A stretch of DNA of 64,000 nt. Source: Cruorifilaria tuberocauda (Eukaryota; Nematoda; Chromadorea; Rhabditida; Onchocercidae). The DNA lies in assembly GCA_013365365.1 (NCBI GenBank), contig JABVXU010000001.1:1-64000 (forward strand). The letters run 5' to 3'. The notes under the pieces were generated by a model. The model had not been told where the DNA came from. It did not search any database and worked only from the letters and a program-made list of their open reading frames with translations. The translations under genes and the position numbers were made by a program. Shown here piece by piece: positions 12,366-25,668 of the stretch. Within the stretch, counting starts at the first letter, position 1. Each line of letters begins with the position of its first letter.

Positions 12366-14425
12366 CTATTTGCATATTGATAAAGCATTTTCCCAAAAAA
12401 TAATCCGATTGAATAATATATTGTATTTTACAGTGATATTTGACATTAATAAGGCGCGAAAAATACACTGACCATGAGATATATACCAGCCGTAAAAATT
12501 GTTGTGCAGAAGATAAAAGATAGCTTTTCCTTGCTGCATCGTTTTATTACCGGCGGAAGCGATGGGCAGCATATATTTATCGTTTTTTACCAAGTTGCCT
12601 GAAATTGTATAATCTGTAGTAATTTTTCGGTAAGCATAACAAATAAATTCAAAATTATGATGTCTTTTCCTTGACTTTTTTTTATCCAAATTATCACATT
12701 TCAGGAACTGAAAGTTGTAGTAACATGTAGGAAGTGTTGCTTTAAGGCAAATACACGTACAAAACCAGCAACTCAAAGTAGACTTCAGTAAGATATAATG
12801 ATATGATCAGTAAAACTGAGAAATCCCACAAACTCACGTTGGATGCTTGTTGAAATCGCAATTTGCGGGAACGTAACAAGTGAAACAACTGCAGCAGAAT
12901 AAAGAAAAGTAAATGCAGCAAATGATAACATCAACGGTTTGATGCAATCAGATATAAAACTGATCCTTGAGAGAAGTATAGCTATTTCATTATATGTACA
13001 AAATCCACGTTTTTTTAAACTGTCCTTTGCTATCCATGTTTCCACTTCTTCCAATAACCACATGAACTCTATATAGCTTACATTAATGTTCCAGTGCTAA
13101 AAAATAACGCATAGACACACCTACACACAAAGAAATTTATATTAACATTGATGTTCCAAAATATCGAAAATATACAATTATAGTATGACAAATACACAGT
13201 TAAAATATATAAAAATTGTGATGAATAGGAATTAGAAGAGAGAAGGATAAGGAAGAGTGTTGAAAAACATACTATAGCATCTAGAACATTCAATTCCACC
13301 TCATTGACTCGTTTCAAAGAGATACTGGCTAGCGCAGCCCACTCGTCATTGTAAATATATTCTCGCTGTCCCACGTCCTGAAAAGATGATAACGCTGAAT
13401 AATAAATTAAACAGTTTATGTAATCTATGGTCTTTGCAGCAAGCTAATATTAAAAGTGATTTTATTTTCATGAATAGAAGAACGAAATGTTCGGTGCTAA
13501 AGTGGAAGCAAATATTATGTATTTCATTATCAATAAGACGCATGTAGAATAACTGATTTCTAAAGACAGAAAGTTTGTAAATAAGATTACTCACATGGAG
13601 ATATTTGTTTGCAATTATAAGCGTTGAAAGATATAACTCGCCCGGATCAGAAAATTCAAAACGAGTTTTACCAGCAGTTCGTATACGATCAAGATATACC
13701 ATTGCTACTAAAAATGTACATGCATCCACGCATCCATGACTGAAGATAAACTCTTATAAATTTCAAAATCTAAATGGATGAATTTCTTGTTTACAAAGTT
13801 TAATCAAATAAGACTTTTTGATGTGAAGAAAATATATATAAGAGAAACAACTAAGGGAGTTTTATATCTCATCATGACAACATACGAGGAATTTCAACGA
13901 TGTTCTGTAAGCTATATAAAATTCTAATTATTCACATTAAGCTTTAAACAAAATTTATAATAAATGCACCGTGATATGGAGGTTGCTGAATCCATGTTCA
14001 TGTAATCAAAAGGACAATGATTATCAAAATAATCCATCGCCAATTCTGAAATATTTTGAGATATGGACAACACGATATTGAATTGATTAAAAAAAATATA
14101 ATGCCGTGCAGTAAGCGAAAGAGTTGGACTAATACTTATGGAATCTTGAATTCCTGACCTGTGACAACCTCTGCTCACGGAATACCACCTTCAATTTCGT
14201 ATCTCATGCTCAATACCTTTTGCAAAAGAAAACAGATGTTCCAACATGAAAGGCAGTGATCATTAGCATGCAAACAACAGTCAAAAGTTGATTGAATTAA
14301 CGTTTGAAATAGAGTATCTAACCGGAAAGAGGCAGCGGCAACGATTTCATTTGACGGCTTCCATAACAAAGTGATCTTCGCAAACGTTGCTGTAAACGTT
14401 TAAACGAAAGCGATACTGGTGACAT
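12366..14425 (-). CDS. CNPPD1: CNPPD1-like cyclin-fold protein
   Basis: Homologue of cyclin Pas1/PHO80 domain-containing protein 1; its molecular role is poorly known. Six exons: 14323-14425, 13970-14045, 13595-13739, 13273-13377, 12838-13096, 12366-12598; 306 residues. The N terminus QQRLRRSLCYG matches the family start. The cyclin core reads ACTFLVAMVYLDRIR, DPGELYLSTLIIANKYLHD, YIYNDEWAALASISLKRVNE and ELNVLDAIHWNINVSYIEF, followed by EVETWIAKDSLKKRGFCTYN. ANKYL and NDEWAA are the most diagnostic blocks. Residues about 185-220 form a hydrophobic stretch (SFAAFTFLYSAAVVSLVTFP), as in the vertebrate protein, suggesting membrane association. The tail after this (last exon) is not recognisable. 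Exon 13096-12838 contains a GT..AG-bounded 13-nt stretch that is coding, not an intron. Confidence 0.9.
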
Positions 14426-16496
14426 TCCTCCAGTTTAAAGGATACACTTGAATGAAACGAAAAAAAATAATTCAGCAAAGAACAACTTCGTTCAATTTCA
14501 AAACAACGACAATAGAGCCAGCCGATGTAGCGAGCGCTCCTATTTACACCGCCCGTTTCAATAAAAGCTCACTTCCACAACCTTCAAATTCGCGCCTTTT
14601 TTCAATACTCACTTTGGAATGGCTCGCGAGCATATGTAACGCGGTCGGAGTATCGATATTGGCATGTAACACATTGCACAATAGGAGAGGATATGAAATG
14701 AGCCGATAAGCAGTTAGGGGGACGAATTGAGGGATGTTTTTGGTGTACAGGAAAGTGACTTCTTGTCGGTGGATTTCCGGATGGTACCGGTCGTTGAATT
14801 GTTCTAGTCATTGTTGTTGTTATTGTTGTTGTTGAAATAGTGTGTTCGTTCTAGAAACATCGCAAAATTAAAGGCGGAATTGCACATTATTCCTTACCGA
14901 TTGATTCATTTTCAATATTCCATTTAATTGTTAAATCATTTCACTTGTCTACTATTCTTTATTGACGTGAAACTTATTTCATCTGTGCTAATGCAATAAT
15001 TCACTCCTTGTTCCGTTCAGTCGATATCTGCTGTTAATCTTCGATCTCTAAATGGCAGTCAAGACTATTAAGACCTCTATTAAGAGGTGAATTCTTAATT
15101 TCGTAAATTCATTAAAAAAAGGATATTAATTAATTAAGACGGAAATAATTCAAGATGAGAAGGATAATAATTTTTTAGACAAATTTTGTTGCGTTAAATA
15201 GTATACTCACAGCGCCATCACTTCACTGTTAATTATATGCTATTTTGAGAAAGTCCCTTGTTTTCAATGCGACCATGCATTTCGTAATAGTTGTTTTTAC
15301 CTCCCTCGCTCTCTCCCACTTTCTCTCATTGCTTGTGGTGGCTTGATTGAACAATTGTTGACAATAAATTTGCACTTTCCACTGATGTGTACGGGATTGT
15401 TTATTGTTGGGAGTTCTTTTGGACTTTCTATTTCTCTAAAATGATAATAATAGTATTTAATTCTGCCTTCTGTTTTATTACGATATTAATTCGATGTTTT
15501 TTAAAGTAAGATTAAAATTTAACATTTTTACTTATAAGGTAATGGCTAAACTTCATTACATGTGTTTAGTATCTGTTCTTTTTTCATTAGCCGTGATTCC
15601 GTATGAATTGGATCGAAAAATATTTATCAAGCTTTTTCTTATTTTTGCTAAAGTTATGATAATCATTATTAATGCTTATGCTTAAGATTCTTGGTGGTGC
15701 TTTGGTCATGAAATTAAAAATTCATCAGTTTATCATAAATTGTTAATGCTTTTGTAGTCATGTATACTTTTGTCTTGGTGATTCTGAATTTCTGTGAATT
15801 TTTTTTTGCCATTTCAACAAGGAATCGCGGGTTCCAGGCTCTATGCCAAAAACTTTTATGTTCATCTATTGTCCGTGCCTTCTCTTTTGATAAAAATTTG
15901 AACTACTTTTCTGGACTTACCTTTCTTTTTTTATATGCAGGAATAATTGTAATTTTTTTGATGGTGAAAATAATGTTCGTGATCGAAGTTTGATATGATT
16001 TAGTTAGCAATTCTTTTAATTAGACTAAGGTTTTAATTTCCATTTGATGAAGGATGCTTTACTTGCACAAACTGTTTTAATACTTGAAAGGATAGTGTAA
16101 GCAACTGGTCATTGCAAATTGTGAGTTGTATAATTGCATGAAACATGGAATAGTATGTTTGCCTTTTTGTTCGTATTTTTCTTCTTTTTTTTAGTGTCGT
16201 TAATTTTGCTATGTTTGCGATATCTTGTCTCATGTATTGTCTTTACTTTTTCCGCTTTATAAATTCTGTTTCATGAACGATTACTTAAGAATAATTTTCC
16301 AATGCTGTTAGCTGTTATTGGAATGAGTTAATTCAATTCACTTCGGTTTTACTCGAGTTGTGTACTTAAGAAAGCTTTAAGAGAGGAAGTTTGCAAAAGG
16401 TGTTCTGGCCTTAATTTCTTCTTTTATTTACTCAGTGTTTTAGTGATATCAAGCGATTTGGTTCAAATAAAGAATCGGTTGTGATTGTAAAGTTCA
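14426..16496. other. Divergent intergenic region (CNPPD1 / AT-hook gene)
   Basis: About 2.07 kb between two outward-facing starts, so both promoters should lie here. The CNPPD1-proximal part (about 14.5-14.8 kb) is less AT-rich than its surroundings and contains a run of TTG/TTGTTG repeats near 14810-14835. A CT-rich tract follows near 15300-15330. Open frames here overlap on both strands and show no domain. No core promoter element can be named with confidence. Confidence 0.4.
14811..14836 (+). repeat. Short TTG trinucleotide tract
   Basis: An imperfect run of TTG/ATTG units just upstream of CNPPD1 in the divergent region. It is a simple-sequence tract; no function is inferred. Confidence 0.6.
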
Positions 16497-19400
16497 ATGT
16501 CGTCAATGGACGCCGAATCGTCGGAAAGTTTCCCAGGAAATAGTGACAAATTGGTTGACCATTCTCATAGTGACCCACAAACTGTGGGCTTTTCACACGG
16601 TAATTCTTGAATTCTCCTTACATCATTCCATTGTTAAATTCTTTTTGAAAGAGTAAATTTAATCTTTATTCATGAAAGTTGGTAAAGAAAAGGTTTTATA
16701 ACAGTTTGTGAAGATGAAATACAATTGTAAATTCTATGTCAGATAAATACTATCATTTATAGCAAGTTCAATTATAACTGATACAGTTACCAATGGTGAA
16801 AAAGGCATGGAACAGAAACAGAAAGGCGGATGTGCGCAAATTTTGAACAGCGAACACGGAGACAATCTTCATATCATTTCTGAGGTTAATGAAAGTTTTT
16901 GTGATTTCTTATACGCAATTTTTGCAAAAGGGTATTTGCAGCTGACGTAGCAGAAATATAATTAAAGATATGCGTTTGTTAATTTAGGCTTCTTCGGGAC
17001 AAAGGACTGAAGGGCTTGCAGAAAATGTAGGTGATGAGGAGGCGTGTAAGGACGCCACTGAAGATCAAAGAATAGAGGTTCATTTTTGTAGTTTTCACGA
17101 AATTACTTTAAGCTAATTGATGAAAACCATAATGATCCAGAAATGAAAGTAAATGACCAAAATGAAATATATTGTTTAGAGTATAGGATTAAACACAGTC
17201 ATAAATTTTATTGTAACTGCCGAAAGATATTATTAAGTTAATTAGTGCTTATTTCGTTCTGAGGAACTTACAGAAAGTATTCCAAGTCGTGTTAAATGAG
17301 ACAAGCACTAATATATAACTAGATGTAAATTGATAGTAATTGAACATTTAAATATAAAATAGCGTGTATTTTGAAAGATTAGTTTCAGCTGAAGGAAGGA
17401 TCAAGTGAAAATACCAGCGAAGCACTTGAATCGGAAAAACATGACAGCGTTGCGGCTTCAGCTGGTTCATCTCCCCCCCCAGTAAGTTAAAGTATTATCT
17501 TTATTTTGTACTTATTGTAATTACTTTGAAAGATTTCTCAGCGGAAAATATAAGGATACTTTCATTCATAATTATAATAGTCACAGTATCAGTTTATGTG
17601 ATAGTTAAATTCGAAGATAGAAATCGGCAAAATTATAATCTTTCACCATTTATTAACGGAATAGGGACAAAGAATTTTCTTTATATTGTTTTCTGCTATG
17701 TTGCAGGATTTCGAGCTTCTTATAAAATTTTAGTTTCCAGCAGAGAATCCCTTCTTTTCGTAATTGTTTGCCATGTTATGAGAATTACCAATTGTAATCT
17801 TTTTGCGTCGTTGATTTTAAGTTTAATATGGTTATATTTTGAAGCGTACTCTTTTTTGTAGAGTAGCGCTGCTCCAGACGAATTGCACATGGATACAGAC
17901 ACGAAGAGTAATTCAGAAGAAGGTGATCATAAGGAGACAAGCGAAATCAAAAATGATTCTGGTAAAGAAGCTGACAGTTTGAAGACTGATGGTGATGGCG
18001 ATGACAAAACGGATACTGAGGAAGGAGAAGGTGAAGAGCAGAAAAAAGAGAAAATGGAAGATGTGGATGTTTCAGAGAAAATCGAAGATAAAGAAATTGA
18101 TACTATTGATAAAAAAGAGGAAGTAAGTAATTCTTCGGAAACAAACGATTCATATTTGAATGAACTACATTTGTTATATCTTATGTCGAGTAATGGTAAA
18201 ATAAAAGAAATTTTATTAATTTAAATTATATTCGTTGAATGTTGAACGATACTAATTTCAGGGAAGTGTAAAGCGTATCTTGCCGAAATGGATGGTGCAG
18301 GACGCAGATGCGCCTCCAAGTCCAAAAGAAGAGACAGATGAAAAAGATGTGGCTGTAGCTGTTATGGAAAATGAACCATCTAGTGGCGCTCGAGGACGAG
18401 GACGTGGTAGGAAAGGGCGTGATACGACGCGAGCAGTAGCTAAACCTCATAATGTATGTCATAACGTTTAGCAGGTTGAATTTATCAGCTGATATAGCCA
18501 TTCCGGTGTTTAAAACCTTCTTTATTTAATTGAGATTCAGCTCAATTTTTTAAAAAATTTGTGATTTTTTATAAATCTTACCAGAGGTGATCGGTGGCTT
18601 TTAAGTAGGAGCAAAAAGTGAATTTATCACGAATCAATGTGTTTATTGGCCCTGTGGAAGAATGATTATAAAATTTAGGAAACTGCTGCCGAACATCCAC
18701 AGCCAGAATCACTGGCATCCGGTCGCCCTCGTCGTTCGACACGGTCAAATGTGGACTACGCCCATCCAGATGTAGCAACTGTAGTTGCTGAGCAAGAAGA
18801 CTTGGAAAACGAGGTGTTGTGCTGGGAAATTATATTTTTTATAAATATATTTTTATAAATTTTAATTTTCAAATGTATAGAGCTCTATAGCTTTTATTTC
18901 TTGTTATGGCACGATCTTCCTTTGTATATCCAGGAGAATTTTCTTAATCCTTTAAAAGGAATACTTTTAAGTAGTTCATTATGCGAACGTAGAAAAAGGT
19001 TTATTCCTTAGAGATGAATTTTAGAAACACTTAGCGATTTCATCTATTATTTATGGATCATAAGTTTATTACAATTTCAGCTTCAGCAAAAACTTAGTCG
19101 AAGTCGTGGCAGAGGCCGCGGCAGAGGTCGAGGCGGACGATCTGGTGGACGTAAACGAGCAGCAGCTGATACTGATGATGGCGAAGATAGCGACTCTGAA
19201 TATGGCGGCAACAAAAAGCGAAAACGCGCGGGAAGTAGTGGTTCACGAGGTCGAGGACGAGGCAGAGGTCGTGGAAGACCATCTCGAAGTCTGGGTTCGT
19301 TTCTATCTTATCTTAAAGATTATGATGTGTGTATAAAATAATATATGGCTTCCTTTCATTTCTATCTTTTTTAGATCTAAAAAATATTCAGTATCCGAAA

Positions 19401-19651
19401 TATTTCAGTAGTTATGTTTCTTAATGAACTAAATTTTTGTAGGAAAAAAGAGCAATAAAGATGAGAGCGATGATGATGATGAGGAAATGGATTTGTCGGA
19501 TAATGATGCTGGTGGTTCAACAGGTTCTGGTGAAGAGTCCTATAAGCCTACCCCTTCGAAGCGACGAGCTGCCGCTTATGTTGCCGAAGTACAGTCACCC
19601 AAAACACCATCCAAAAAACGTGGTCGTGTACCAGCAGCTAAAATGCACTAA
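16497..19651 (+). CDS. Acidic AT-hook / RGR-rich nuclear protein
   Basis: Predicted chromatin-associated protein; no exact orthologue recognised. Nine exons: 16497-16599, 16787-16884, 16988-17077, 17389-17481, 17862-18122, 18262-18453, 18679-18813, 19081-19294, 19443-19651; 464 residues, all GT-AG and in phase. The N-terminal half is Ser/Glu/Asp-rich and acidic, with no fold expected. Basic DNA-binding elements follow: RGRGRGRKGR in exon 6, RPRRSTRS in exon 7, and in exon 8 SRGRGRGRGRGG, a KKRKR cluster resembling a nuclear localisation signal, and RGRGRGRGRGRPSR, whose GRP core matches the AT-hook minor-groove motif. Exon 9 has an acidic DESDDDDEEMDLSD patch and SPKTPSKKRGR, a possible CDK-site/AT-hook-like end. 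The layout is HMGA-like in composition but much longer. The start is the first ATG of the first in-phase exon; a second ATG lies three codons later. Confidence 0.85.
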
Positions 19652-22600
19652 GCAGTAATATTTTCATACATACAGTCTTCTAACTAGTGATACTTCTATC
19701 ACTTAATACAGTTTCGTTTTTTGTTTCGGGGAGATATTGGAATTTTATATATGTTTAAGTAGTAAAAGTCATCTATCTCATTTTTCATTCCTGCATTTAT
19801 TTCATCATTTTGAGAAAGGAATTGCTCTTATAAAAAACAAGTTAAATATTTCAGGAGGAGACGAATGAATGAAGAGAAGTTGATAATTGATTGTCATTAT
19901 TATTATGTGTGGGATTACATGACATTGTTGAACTTGTTACAGGTCAATTCTTCATTTTTTGAGTGTTTTCGTTTTTTGTATAGGCAGGCTCATCATGAAT
20001 TTTTATTCTTGTTTCCTTTTTCAAGTAATTAAAGGGCGCAGAGTCATGCCCATTTTCAGTCATACTTCGTAATCTTCACTCTGTAAGCTCCTTGCTTCAC
20101 TTTTGATATCTGGTGGTTGCGAAATATGATTCCACTGCTGCCCTTCTGGTGAGAACTCTTGTCCCGCTTAATGTTTCCAAGTCTTTTTTATTTTCTTCTC
20201 TATCAATGCAAGCCGAACGTTAAGCAGTTAATTATAAAGAGATATTTTGTATTGGACTACCTGTGGAATGCCTTTTACAGTAATGGTGCACTGGAGCTAA
20301 ACTAAGCAATGTAATTTTGCAAAATGTTCTCGAATTCCTGATTGCCAAAGATTTATGCTGAATGAAAAAAAAAATTATGGATAGATCACAATTATATGAA
20401 CACTAGGGCAACAGTGGTATCTGACGCAGCATAGTGGTACGTTGTTCGTTCTGAAGGTTTTGGCGTTTTCAGTAGATTCATAGGATATCATCCCATAACG
20501 TTATATATTTTCGTAGGGATTTGATACTGACTTTGGGTAAGTATCTTATTCTCTAGAATGGATTTTTAATATAATGGTTTCAAATTAATGATGATTCGTC
20601 AATTTCAATATATAATGGAATGATTAATTAGAGTATATCTGAAAAGAATATTTTAATATCCACTGCCTTTACACCACCCGAAAAATAAAATCGTGGCGTG
20701 TTTAAAAGAGGGGGAGGAAAGGAAAAGACTACGAAGTAGTGTCAATCGGCTTTTTTTATTTGCGTAACAAAACGTTATGTATCTGTCGACAGTCCTTTTC
20801 ATCGTTAACCAACGAAGTTCCTTCTTTTTCGAATGTTTGTCTACCTCTACGCGAAAAGCAGTTGTAATTGAGTGATGCTTACATGTTTATCTGTTTTAAT
20901 AATGTCTTTTCCTTCCCCTCTTTCTCTCTTTTCTTAGTCCACTTTTCTTAGAGCATTCTCTCTTTCCTTTCTTCATTCATTCTCTAGAGTATATGCGTAG
21001 AATTTCGTTATTATTTTTGAATGTTTAAAAACCTTTTACTGTATATAGAATAACATTTGTAATTGTTTTGTTTTGATGCTGTTTGAAACTAATTTGTCAA
21101 TGATGTATCTTAAAATTTCAACTTCTCTTCGTCACTATTTTGTATCCTGTTACTGCTTTCGTTGTTGGAATACATATAGTAGGAAAAATTTTATGGCCAG
21201 GAAAGGAATAAGTTTTGGCATCCGCTGTATCCCTTTAGTTCTTTGTTATTTGTGAATTTTTCTCCTGGCTATCATTATTGGCGCATTCTAAAGTGTAGAT
21301 TATTTTCTATTCACAATTAGTTTTCAATTACAGAAACAATTTTTCAAGCCAGTTCTCACGCATTTTCTCCATCCATATTTCATAAAGCAAGGGAAAGTAA
21401 CCGTCCATATCCATTGTTAACAATGTAGCTCTGTCGGCAACATATTTGGTCTCGGAAATACTGATCTATTTCTTCTTGATAGCAAACATTAAAGAAATTC
21501 TATTTTTCTGAATAGAATATTTCGCTTCAATTTATGTGTGCGAATATTATTATCACATAGAAATAATCACTGCACCTTGAAATTTGGTACTTGAATGTAA
21601 AACTGGGAAATTCGTGGGTGATGCAATGTATACTCGACAACCATTTATATGTAATTGTTGAGCAGCCGCGCAAAAGTATCGTGTGCTAGTGAGTTCACAG
21701 CAGGTGAAGAACAGCCCGAAGTTTTCTGAAGTGTTATGAGTGTATCAGGTTCGATTATTTTTAGAAGTAGGCGGTATATCTAAACAAGTGAAATAACGAA
21801 AGTTAGAAATATTGCTTATTAAATTAGAGGGTTCTGGGGTATTTTTTATGCTTTGTTGAACCATCATAAGAAATTTCTCTATTGATTGAATGGAACGTTG
21901 GTTGATGAATGCTTCTGGGATTTCCCGTTTATCCTTTTTTTCCGGCATTTTCGATTCTTCCTCCGTGAATATCTTTTGTTGGAAGAATTTATGGTGTGTT
22001 GCGTATTAAGGGCATGATAGTCATGATTATAGTCGTGTTTTACGTATTGTACTTTTAAAAAATTCAATGCAATGCTTAATATCTGCTGTCGAATCCAAGC
22101 TTATTTGGCAGTACTTTTTATAAACGACCTCTTACAGAAATTACCATATCATATAGCTCTGTTAGTAGGATCGGAAATTTTGTTGATTGAAGCTGTAAAT
22201 GTTAATATAAAGTAAGATTTTATTGATCTCTTTATTTTTCCAATTAATATGTCGTTTTATTTTCGTTTCTATTTCATATGTTTCGTTTTGATTTGTTATG
22301 TGACGCGTTCATATTTACTTTTTCGGTACGAATAATTATGCCATTGTTTCGATTTATATGAATTTATTTTTAATATATTTTTAACAAATATATTCCTATA
22401 TATTTATTTCAACTGAGGAGCATTCAGTGATGTATCAAAATTGACTCGTAGTAATCTCTGGCTGTGCAAAAGAAGTCGACATACATAGGAGTAAGGAATG
22501 ACAACTTGGAAGATTAGCTGATTGGTGACAGTTACGGTGACCGAAAGATCAAAGTCGTTCTCTGCGTGGATTGGAAACATATATATATTGGTGAAGGCAT

Positions 22601-25600
22601 GGTTGGAATAAGTTACCGAGGAATATAAATAAACTGAATGGATTGTTGAATATGATATATAAATTCTTTGAAGTGATAACTAAGGTTTTTGGGTGTAGCA
22701 TGCTGTTAAAATGGCTGTTTTATGATGATGATATTTGTGGTTCGGATGGAATATTTCTCATCTAAATCTTTTCACAAACTTCTCTTCATATGATTTAAAT
22801 GATATTGATTTGCACACTGAATAATTGATATCAGAAAATTTCAAGTGAAGAAAGGAATATACTGATATCTTCTGGGCATCTAAAATGACATACTAAAAAT
22901 GGTTTCTAGTTTGGGGGATGGAATAACAATACTAGAATTTTTCCTTCTATTATGAATATTTCTTCCCGGTTATCAATTTCGACTATATAATCGACTGAAA
23001 AGGCTGCATTATATTAAAAAAAAATTATTGAAAAAAAGAATATTCATTCGGTTAGTAGTTTTATGATCAATTTATAAGTTACAGATGTAAATTAATTATT
23101 CTTCTGTGATGCAAATTATTCATTCTGAAACTTCCATTTGTCATTACTAATAGTTTACTATGGCTTTAATATGGAGTGATTTTACATTATCTTCAGAGTT
23201 ATAATGTCACTAGAAGAACTATAAAGCTGTTCTGAGAGATTCAGTACCAATTATGCATTAGTTTTGTCAATTTATTCAACAGAAAGTTAACCGTTGTCAG
23301 ACTGAATTTAAACTGAAATTCATTTTTTGTTTTTTGTTTCTCATGAAAAAATATTCTAAGGAAATAAGATGACAAGCCAGTTGAAGAAAACACCGTGAGA
23401 TGAGCGCTTTAACATATGATAATATTTCTCATCGATCAGGTAGTTGAAATCATTCCATTACAACAACTGCTTATCAAGGTGGCATATAATCAGGTGTATT
23501 TATTTTACTGATGCGATTTTACTTAATTGAAGCTGAACTAAGAAGCGATTCTTTTAGAGTTTTGTTGGCATAAATCTTACAGCGTGAATTTAATCTTGCT
23601 TTAATAACATAGCATATGAATTTAATCTTACTCTGTGGATTTCTTTCAGGTGTTTATCCATTCTTACAGTTGCGTTATAGCTAATAAATGAAAAAAAAAA
23701 CATTTTTCATTACTGGTAATTAGGTCATAGTTTAATGAAATAACTCTCACTGCATATTTTTCATCAAGCACTTTTTTCTCTTTTTTAGAGGATATTATTG
23801 AATGAAACAGAACTAAAATATCGGTGAGATTTTTTAATATCGTCGTAATGTAGGGACATTTGCAGCATATTATTACTGATAATAAGGATGTCATATCATG
23901 ATTATAACATGGTAATTTTTGCTCCTCTTAAGCTTACTCAATCTATCAGAAAGCAATCAAGTAATAGATATGAGTATCTCCAAATTCACTTGATTGCTTA
24001 TAGAATTTATGTTTTTTAAAAATCCCTTCAGCATAAAACAAAAATTTTTTTAATTTTAATTTTGATTATGTGTACTAGCATAAATGACATTTGAAATTAT
24101 TTTTTTGATTTGAGCGAGGGACGCTTATAATTATCATCAATATAAATTGATAAATATGAATGTGTTGAAATTTCGTCAAAATTTACGAGAATTTAATTAT
24201 GATGTTGCATCACTTTTCTTCTTCTGATTTAAATTTTGCTAAAGGATGTTGAGTAAAATCATTTCCTGAGAAGGATTACATTGCCGTATGAAAGACTTAC
24301 GCATACAAGAATTCGATGATTTTCACTTGTCTGTTTCAATAGAAACTATTTATAGGAGCTTCTCAAATTGAGTTTGAACTCTTTTTGTCATTTAGTGTAT
24401 ATTAAACACAGTTTTTTATAGAGGATAACTTATCGTTAACATTATTTTAGGCATTTTACTTATTCCACTTATCATTATGAATATCCATCTTATGTACACA
24501 GCATGCCATACTTTGTAGTTCCTGAGAACTTTCCTTTATTTTTCTTACTTTGAACTGACTTTCTAGCTTTAACGATCTCGCAGTCAATTAGAACATACAT
24601 TTTGTAAAAGCAATGGAATTTTATCATTTTAAAAGTGACATCTAAATTCCTTCATCAAGATGATCTTTCATCAAAATTAGCAGTTCAAATTCAATTTAAT
24701 TCCACCACATGCATTATTCTCTGCTCTCTGATCCATCGGTTACATACCAACGAGCTTCCTCTCTCTTCTTCCCTACTCTGTTGCTTTGAAGAAAAATTTT
24801 CACTGCGGCTTTTCACATATACATACCCTCACGCACACGCACACTCACATACGCGCGTGCACAAGCATTGATGGAAGCGCACGCTGTAGCAGTAGAGTAC
24901 GTACCCGATTGCGCCCTATAAAGGTGAAGTGCACTGATAATAGCAATGATACCGATTGGAGAGGTGAATTTTTCTTTTATTTTTGGTTGTGCGTGATAAA
25001 TTGTATTGTGAAAGTTGTTACATTTCAAAGTGAAGCATGCAAAAGACATTGTTTTACATTTGCAAACACTTCTTTTTAAACTGAACATCACAGATGATCA
25101 AACACCATTTCACACTTGTTTCATCTTCTAACCCTATTAATTTATTTTCTAGATATTTTTCCAAATTCTAAATAAATGTTTATCTTTATAAGTGCTCTTT
25201 TACATCTCAGAACTTTCTATTAACGATTTTAATGAGAGAAAGAAGTCATCTTGTTATTTGTGCTGTACAGTTCTCTTCAACTGCAATCTTAATTTTAATT
25301 TCCAACAAAAAATAACTCAGTATTTGGAAGAATTTAGTTATATATGTTGTATATACATATGTAAATTGTAAGAAATTAATGGATACATTATGGGAAATAT
25401 TGTTTTGCTGAGGAAAGAACACATGAAACATACTTTTTGCGAATTTCAACAATGCTACAAAGGTATCGCCTGAATTATTAAAGTAAATTGAGATACACGT
25501 ATCGATTCACAGACAGTGCATATTACTTTATGCTTTAATGGTATGCAGGCGTTAGAATCGGCATATTTCGAGTTATAAAATATGTAAGTAATCATGTAAA

Positions 25601-25668
25601 TTCACTTCTTTCCCTTCGTTAAATCATTTACAAAATTCAAATTTCAGACTCAAGATGGCCGTGCCGAT
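19652..25668. other. 6-kb region without recognisable genes
   Basis: I found no exon chain on either strand. The first part is probably the 3' UTR and flank of the AT-hook gene. It includes CT/TC-rich tracts near 20,915-20,990 and a CA-rich simple repeat near 24,830-24,870. A somewhat less AT-rich island near 22,430-22,630 lacks a long open frame. A non-coding RNA gene, or upstream exons and enhancers of the PLD3-like gene, cannot be excluded from sequence alone. Confidence 0.5.
24826..24867. repeat. CA/CG-rich simple repeat
   Basis: An alternating purine-pyrimidine tract of mainly CA dinucleotides with interspersed CG and CT. It creates small open frames on both strands that are artefacts of the repeat. 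Such tracts can adopt Z-DNA; no function is claimed. Confidence 0.7.

Noticed and set aside
13079..13091. GT..AG-bounded 13-nt 'intron' in CNPPD1 exon 5
   Set aside because: Far too short to splice and not a multiple of three; reading through keeps HWNINVSYIEF, which matches the family.
14452..14811. Overlapping frames on both strands upstream of CNPPD1
   Set aside because: They arise from a less AT-rich promoter segment; no conserved motif or intron framework on either strand.
24635..25091. Overlapping open frames on both strands around the CA repeat
   Set aside because: Low-complexity frames driven by the CA/CG tract; no domain, no splice context.
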